This document shows positions 5,407 through 9,897 of a DNA stretch of 9,897 nucleotides, one piece after another (the first letter of the stretch is position 1; every line of letters starts with the position of its first letter). The position numbers were made by a program, and so were the translations under genes. The notes under the pieces are model-generated. The model was not told the origin of the DNA, did no database searches, and saw nothing but the letters and a program-made list of their open reading frames with translations. The stretch covers positions 1 to 9,897 of the forward strand of contig PAYF01000013.1 of NCBI GenBank assembly GCA_002714745.1. The letters are read 5' to 3'. Source of the DNA: Methanobacteriota archaeon. GTDB taxonomy: Archaea > Thermoplasmatota > Poseidoniia > Poseidoniales > Thalassarchaeaceae.

Positions 5407-8295
5407 ATGAATTCCCGCCGACAATTCGGTTTATTCTTTCAGCTCGCCGCTGGCCTTTGTGTTTCGGCTCTTGGGGCGATCGCGACAGCAGCACCACCAT
5501 CTGAGTGGCCGTATACGCTACCGAAACCAACTGAACCACCGGCCGTGGTAAACGCTGATTGGGTTACCAATGATGTCGATCGGTTTATTAATGCAAGGCT
5601 GGAGTCAAAAGGACTTGCCCCAGCCCCGATCGCAGACAAACACACTCTCATAAAACGCGTCTACCTCAGCTTGATAGGTCTTCCTCCAACACCTGCTGAA
5701 GTTAACCAATTCATAGACAACGACTCACCAGATGCCTACTCCGATTTGGTCAACCAGTTGCTCGATGACCCTCGCTTTGGTGAGCATTGGGCGAGGTTTT
5801 GGCTCGACTTGGCAAGGTATGCAGACACCGCAGGATACGAAGGCGATCCAGACATGCCACATGCTTGGCGGTATCGCGATTACGTAATCGACTCGTTCAA
5901 TCGAGACAAACCATACGACCAATTCATTCGTGAACAATTGGCTGGTGATGAATTGGCCGATATCCTCGGCGCCGGAGAATTACCAAACCCGCCATCTGAA
6001 AACCTTGTGGCCATGACCTTCATGCGGCTCGCTCCTTTTACTGAACCCAGAGGAGATGAATCGCGCCACGAGATGCTTAGTGAAATCACAACAACGGTAA
6101 GCAGTGTGTTTTTAGGACTCACCGTTGGTTGTGCTAAATGCCACGATCATAAGTATGACGCGATTCCGACAAAAGACTTTTATCGACTCAAGGCATTTTT
6201 TGCGACGGTTCAGATTCCGCCACCACTTCGTGGCGACGCTTTTCAGATCGGTGGGCCAACGCCGGCTGCGTTTTATCGCGATGGTGAAGCTGAATGGGCA
6301 CGTGCAAAAGAACAACAATTACGCGAAGACGCTGCTGGTGCCGAGGCGAAACTCAGTGAGCTAATACAGGTCTTAAAAGATCGTCTGAAAATTGCTGCCG
6401 GATTTGGCATCCAGGCTCTCGGTGGAGGCTTTGGAAATGACTATTTCTTTGATCAGGTTGCCGTGAATGATGACAAACCTCATCGCACCGTGATCAACGC
6501 AGCTGGTGGACGATGGCAGTATTTTACAGATGGTGAGTTATCCAAATCTCAAGGATCATTGGCGGGATCGAATCGAGGGCACTGGTATGCAGGCATCAAA
6601 ACGCCCAAATACGCTTCCATCGGGGCGGCAACCAATGGTTCCGGTAAACCTCAGGCCGCTGAATTTAATGGATCGATCGCACATATCATGCTATTTGACA
6701 GGCCATTGAGTGCCGACGAAACAACGATGAGCGTATCAGATTTGGCGGAGCTTGAAGGACTTCAGTTTTGGCTTGATGCTTCAGATGTGGATGCGGATCC
6801 AACGACGGCAAATCCCGATACTGGTGTGGCGATAACATCGTGGAAGGACAAGATATCCGGAACGAGCTTTAAGCAATCTAATTCAGACCTAACTCCCAAG
6901 CTGGGATTACTATCAGGTTCCGACACGCCTGCGGTAGTTTTCGACAATGACTTTCTGGCAACGTCACCCGAATTGCTGGAGTTCTTAAGTGACAGCAAAG
7001 GCAGCATATTGACGGTGTTTAGCAGTCGCGATGACGACGAATCGTACATTTTTGAAGTTGGTGGAGACGGTCAGTTTATCACGACATTTGTAAACCCTGA
7101 CGCCGCAGGCGCAAAAGCATTAGAGAGTATTCTGGCCGACAGGACTGACGAGCGAATTTCGGATGAAGAACGCGGTGAGTACTATTCACTTACGAACAAA
7201 GCCAAGTTTCTTCCACAGCACTTAAAACGCTTGCAACCAATGGCCATGACGTTGCGTCATTCGTTTGGGCCACCATATGAACCTGGGGTGCCAACTTCCC
7301 GTGTTATGATCCGTGGCGAATGGGATCATCCCGGAGAAGTCGTCGAAGCTGGATTTCTGAGTGCTGTGTCGGGCAATGAACAACCAGCGGAAATACGACT
7401 CGATCCATTCAAGCGTTGGCCTACTAGAAGCCGGCGCAAAGCTCTTGCGGATTGGATTGCATCACCGGACAACCCGCTTACAGCAAGAGTGATTGCAAAT
7501 CGCCTGTGGTACCGCCATTTTGGTCGTGGCATCGTGGAAACTCCAAGCGACTTCGGAGCCTTAAGCGGTGGGCCAAGTCACGAGGAATTGCTCGATTACC
7601 TCGCATTGCACTTGGTCGAGAATGACTGGAGTCTCAAATCACTTCATCGCTTGATATGTAATAGCAGCACTTTCAAGCAGGCATCTGCTATTGAGAATCC
7701 CGCAGCATTGGAGACAGACCTAGGCAATATCTACCTTTGGAGATATCCGATTCGCCGACTCGGCGCCGAAGTGGTCCGTGATCGGATTCTTCACGTAAGT
7801 GGTCGGCTAAATACAGAACAATTTGGATTGCCAATCTTTCCGCCGCTTCCAAACGATATCGAAAAGCGAGTGAAGTACGACGATAGTAAATGGGCCACGC
7901 AATACGATGACGAAGGTCGCAAACGTAGCATTTACATCTATCAGCAGCGGACGTTAAACATGCCACTGCTCCAGACGTTTGATGCGCCCGTTTGTGATGA
8001 ATCGCGACCTCGCCGTCGACTTAGTACCACACCGCTACAAGCGCTTGCCATGTACAATGGTCCGCTCGTCACCGCAGAAGTGTCGCACTTTGCAAATCGC
8101 GTATTCGCCGAAAGCGAAAACTCGACCGATAGCCGAATAAGGCACGCGATTCAAATTGCGTTTTGCCGGGAAGCAAGTGCCGAAGAATTGTCGCAACTTG
8201 GAGAGTTCTTCGACTCCTTTGAAGACGAACAAAAAGCAATGATCAGCGTTTGTCGAGTTCTCTACAATAGTAGCGAGTTCTTATATATCAACTAG
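5407..8295 (+). CDS. DUF1549/DUF1553 (PSD1-type) exported protein with LamG-like insert
   Basis: A complete 962-residue protein. Residues 1-29 form an export signal with a long hydrophobic core and a twin-arginine-like start (SRRQFGLF), probably cleaved near ATAAPP. DUF1549 follows (~50-270) with NGL-type landmarks IGLPPTPAEV, DPRFGEHWARFWLDLARYADT and CAKCH (242-246), a c-type haem motif that gives the family its 'PSCyt2' name. Residues ~345-440 resemble the end of a LamG/concanavalin module (FNGSIAHIMLFDRPLSADE). Residues ~451-560 resemble the start of one (LQFWLDASD, SWKDKISG, AVVFDNDFL). DUF1553 occupies ~670-955 (RKALADWIASPDNPLTARV, NRLWYRHFGRGIVETPSDFG, RRRLSTTPLQALAMYNG, terminal NSSEFLYIN). 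No separate N-terminal PSCyt1 domain is present. A DUF1501 gene follows after 29 bases. Function is unknown; polymer binding is inferred from LamG. Confidence 0.94.
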   Translation: MNSRRQFGLFFQLAAGLCVSALGAIATAAPPSEWPYTLPKPTEPPAVVNADWVTNDVDRFINARLESKGLAPAPIADKHTLIKRVYLSLIGLPPTPAEVNQFIDNDSPDAYSDLVNQLLDDPRFGEHWARFWLDLARYADTAGYEGDPDMPHAWRYRDYVIDSFNRDKPYDQFIREQLAGDELADILGAGELPNPPSENLVAMTFMRLAPFTEPRGDESRHEMLSEITTTVSSVFLGLTVGCAKCHDHKYDAIPTKDFYRLKAFFATVQIPPPLRGDAFQIGGPTPAAFYRDGEAEWARAKEQQLREDAAGAEAKLSELIQVLKDRLKIAAGFGIQALGGGFGNDYFFDQVAVNDDKPHRTVINAAGGRWQYFTDGELSKSQGSLAGSNRGHWYAGIKTPKYASIGAATNGSGKPQAAEFNGSIAHIMLFDRPLSADETTMSVSDLAELEGLQFWLDASDVDADPTTANPDTGVAITSWKDKISGTSFKQSNSDLTPKLGLLSGSDTPAVVFDNDFLATSPELLEFLSDSKGSILTVFSSRDDDESYIFEVGGDGQFITTFVNPDAAGAKALESILADRTDERISDEERGEYYSLTNKAKFLPQHLKRLQPMAMTLRHSFGPPYEPGVPTSRVMIRGEWDHPGEVVEAGFLSAVSGNEQPAEIRLDPFKRWPTRSRRKALADWIASPDNPLTARVIANRLWYRHFGRGIVETPSDFGALSGGPSHEELLDYLALHLVENDWSLKSLHRLICNSSTFKQASAIENPAALETDLGNIYLWRYPIRRLGAEVVRDRILHVSGRLNTEQFGLPIFPPLPNDIEKRVKYDDSKWATQYDDEGRKRSIYIYQQRTLNMPLLQTFDAPVCDESRPRRRLSTTPLQALAMYNGPLVTAEVSHFANRVFAESENSTDSRIRHAIQIAFCREASAEELSQLGEFFDSFEDEQKAMISVCRVLYNSSEFLYIN

Positions 8296-8324
8296 CGCTC
8301 GTTGGAGCCCCTTGGAATTGATGC

Positions 8325-9740
8325 ATGATTAACAGAAGGCAAATTCTCAAATCGGCCTATAACGGTCTAGGCTTGCTTGCCTTGTCTGACATACTTCAGG
8401 CAGAGTTGCCATCAGGACCCTATGCTCCACGTGAACAGCATGTTGATCGTAAAGCAAAGCGGTGTATTTTTCTGTTCATGCAGGGCGGCGTTAGCCAGAT
8501 GGACTCTTTTGAGTACAAGCCAGAATTGAACAAATTGCATGGCAAACGCATTCCCGGTTCACACAATGTACGTGGCGAACTTCAAGGCCGCTTATCACAT
8601 CATCACAGCTGTGTTGGCAGTCCATTTAAGTTTTCACAGCATGGTGAGAGCGATCGCTACGTATCTGAGCTGTTTCCACACATGGCCAGCCAGGTCGACA
8701 AGATGGCATTCATTCACGGCATCGAAACTGACAACCCCAATCACGGACCGTCAACACTGCACGTCACCACGGGTAGCCAATTTCCCGGATCCGCATCCGT
8801 CGGTAGCTGGGTAAGTTATGGTCTCGGCACCGAAAATCAAGACATGCCTGCTTACATGGTAATTCAGGATCCACGAGGAGCACCTGTCAACGGTGGTCAC
8901 GTATGGGGAAATGGATACCTTCCAGCTGCCTATCAGGGCACCTTGCTCCGAAACGAAGGTACGCCGATTCTTAATCTGGATTTACCTCGCGGACTTTCTC
9001 GAAAACGCCAACGTAGCGAGCTTGACCAATTACGACTACTCAACCAACGGTTTAGCAGTCGTTTTCCAGACTCAACAGAGCTTGAAGCGCGAATTGAGTC
9101 ATACGAGCTTGCCTACCGCATGCAATCTCGCGCTCCTGAATTGGTTGACATTTCGGACGAGCCTGAACACGTACGCAAGTTATATGGCTTGGATAACGGC
9201 GCAACAGCCGCGTTTGGAAGGCAATGCTTGATGGCACGCCGGCTCGCTGAAAGCGGTGTACGGTATACGATGCTTGTCCACGGCGTGCAGATTTCAGCCA
9301 GTAGCTGGGATGACCACGGTGATGTCAAAGGACGCATGATTCGTCACAGCAAGGAAGTCGACAAGCCAGTAGCTGGCTTATTAGCTGACTTGGAACAACG
9401 CGGAATGCTGGATGACACGCTGGTAGTTTGGGCGTCTGAGATGGGGCGCACCCCATTCATCAATGGAAACATCGGCGGTTCGCCTGGCCGCGATCACAAT
9501 AAGTACGCTTTAGTAATGTGGATGGCCGGTGGGAATGTAAAAGGTGGTGCGACCATTGGCGGAACGGATGCGTTTAGCCTGCGTGCAGCAGAAGAGTCAG
9601 TATCTATCCGGGACGTACACGCGACGATCCTTGATTTGATGGGCCTGGACGATGAACTACTGCGATTTCATCACGCCGGACGATTGCGTCGTCTAACGGA
9701 CATCGGTGGTACGGTGTTAACAGATATGATTGCTGGTTAA
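8325..9740 (+). CDS. DUF1501 family exported protein (alkaline-phosphatase-like fold), copy 2
   Basis: A complete 471-residue paralogue of the protein at 666-2048. The N-terminus MINRRQILKSAYNGLGLLALS is Tat-like (NRRQILK), with likely cleavage around LQAELP. Shared landmarks are RCIFLFMQGGVSQMDSFEYK (46-65), SPFKF (99-103), WDDHGD (328-333), SEMGRTP (371-377), GRDH (388-391) and IRDVHATILDLMGLDD (428-443). It keeps an identical nine-residue block YELAYRMQS (260-268) with copy 1. Compared with copy 1 it has a longer loop between the GRTP and GRDH motifs and extra residues (about 318-326) before WDDH. It follows the DUF1549/DUF1553 gene by 29 bases, the usual partnership. The ATG at 8325 is chosen because it gives the Tat leader; GGAG at 8304-8307 is too far to be a good ribosome site. 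Confidence 0.94.
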   Translation: MINRRQILKSAYNGLGLLALSDILQAELPSGPYAPREQHVDRKAKRCIFLFMQGGVSQMDSFEYKPELNKLHGKRIPGSHNVRGELQGRLSHHHSCVGSPFKFSQHGESDRYVSELFPHMASQVDKMAFIHGIETDNPNHGPSTLHVTTGSQFPGSASVGSWVSYGLGTENQDMPAYMVIQDPRGAPVNGGHVWGNGYLPAAYQGTLLRNEGTPILNLDLPRGLSRKRQRSELDQLRLLNQRFSSRFPDSTELEARIESYELAYRMQSRAPELVDISDEPEHVRKLYGLDNGATAAFGRQCLMARRLAESGVRYTMLVHGVQISASSWDDHGDVKGRMIRHSKEVDKPVAGLLADLEQRGMLDDTLVVWASEMGRTPFINGNIGGSPGRDHNKYALVMWMAGGNVKGGATIGGTDAFSLRAAEESVSIRDVHATILDLMGLDDELLRFHHAGRLRRLTDIGGTVLTDMIAG

Positions 9741-9768
9741 AGGCTCACTAGTCGGTTATCACGTTATA

Positions 9769-9796
9769 TTGACAGCGCTGCTGGACGGTCTAGGAT
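9769..9796 (+). promoter_or_regulatory. Promoter of the tRNA-Pro gene
   Basis: A perfect -35 TTGACA (9769-9774) is followed after 16 bases by TAGGAT (9791-9796, 4 of 6 consensus). The -10 box ends 25 bases before the tRNA, so a short leader of about 18 bases would be trimmed. It lies entirely in the spacer after the DUF1501 stop, so the tRNA is probably transcribed independently. Confidence 0.6.
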
Positions 9797-9821
9797 GAAG
9801 GGCTAAGCATCCGTGGCAGAT

Positions 9822-9895
9822 CGGGGCGTGGCTCAGCCTGGTAGAGCGCTGCGTTCGGGACGCAGAGGTCGCTAGTTCAAATCTAGTCGCCCCGA
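9822..9895 (+). tRNA. tRNA-Pro (anticodon CGG)
   Basis: The full cloverleaf can be folded. The acceptor stem CGGGGCG (9822-9828) pairs with CGCCCCG (9888-9894). The D stem is GCTC/GAGC (9831-9834, 9844-9847). The anticodon stem CTGCG/CGCAG (9849-9853, 9861-9865) encloses loop TTCGGGA with anticodon CGG at 9856-9858. The T stem GCTAG/CTAGT (one G-T pair) encloses loop TTCAAAT. The C1-G72 first pair is typical of bacterial tRNA-Pro. The discriminator is A9895 and the next bases are CT, so CCA is not encoded and must be added after transcription. It reads proline codon CCG. Confidence 0.96.
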
Positions 9896-9897
9896 CT

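Noticed and set aside
8321..8323. ATG four bases upstream of the chosen DUF1501 start
   Set aside because: It is out of frame with the protein; the ATG at 8325 gives the Tat leader.
8893..9231. Plus-strand ORF of 112 codons inside the second DUF1501 gene
   Set aside because: It is out of frame with a full-length, motif-rich protein and its translation looks random.
9775..9782. CAGCGCTG palindrome before the tRNA as a terminator of the DUF1501 gene
   Set aside because: There is no loop of usable size and no following T-run, and it lies in the spacer of the tRNA promoter.
1..9897. CRISPR array, insertion sequence or phage/defence genes
   Set aside because: No regularly spaced repeats, transposase-like reading frames, terminal inverted repeats or defence-family motifs were seen on either strand.

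Overview
The window looks like a piece of a planctomycete chromosome, probably Pirellulales-like, although the genus cannot be fixed from this sequence. The main evidence is two copies of a gene pair typical of that phylum: a large DUF1549/DUF1553 protein (planctomycete 'PSD1'/PSCyt2 type) followed by a Tat-exported DUF1501 protein. A formylglycine-type sulfatase, another family greatly expanded in marine planctomycetes, supports this. Base composition by eye is near 50% GC, and most starts lack a clear Shine-Dalgarno sequence.

Layout. Positions 1-3847 are one rightward transcription unit entering from outside the window: the C-terminal part of a DUF1553 protein (1-639), a DUF1501 protein (666-2048) and a secreted sulfatase (2084-3847). 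The gaps are 26 and 35 bases. Next comes a leftward deoC gene for deoxyribose-phosphate aldolase (3935-4657). It converges on the sulfatase, and a hairpin plus T-run at 3846-3869 would terminate it. A divergent spacer (4658-4914) carries a plausible deoC promoter, two CACGTG palindromes and a doubtful 38-codon ORF. A second rightward unit then holds a small RidA-superfamily protein (4915-5379), a full-length DUF1549/DUF1553 protein with LamG-like insert modules (5407-8295) and a second DUF1501 protein (8325-9740). A tRNA-Pro(CGG) gene with its own promoter closes the window (9822-9895).

How the genes may work together. The DUF1549/DUF1553, DUF1501 and sulfatase proteins all carry export signals, so this looks like an extracytoplasmic set for handling a sulfated polysaccharide or similar polymer. 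That role is inferred from the gene mix; the biochemical function of DUF1549, DUF1553 and DUF1501 is not established. DeoC (deoxyribose-5-phosphate cleavage) and the RidA-like protein are cytoplasmic, and their link to the exported proteins is unclear. I see no mobile element, CRISPR array, toxin-antitoxin pair or defence system. The least ordinary features are the apparently rearranged LamG insert, the duplicated but diverged DUF1553-DUF1501 module, and a Tat-like leader on a protein with a c-type haem motif.
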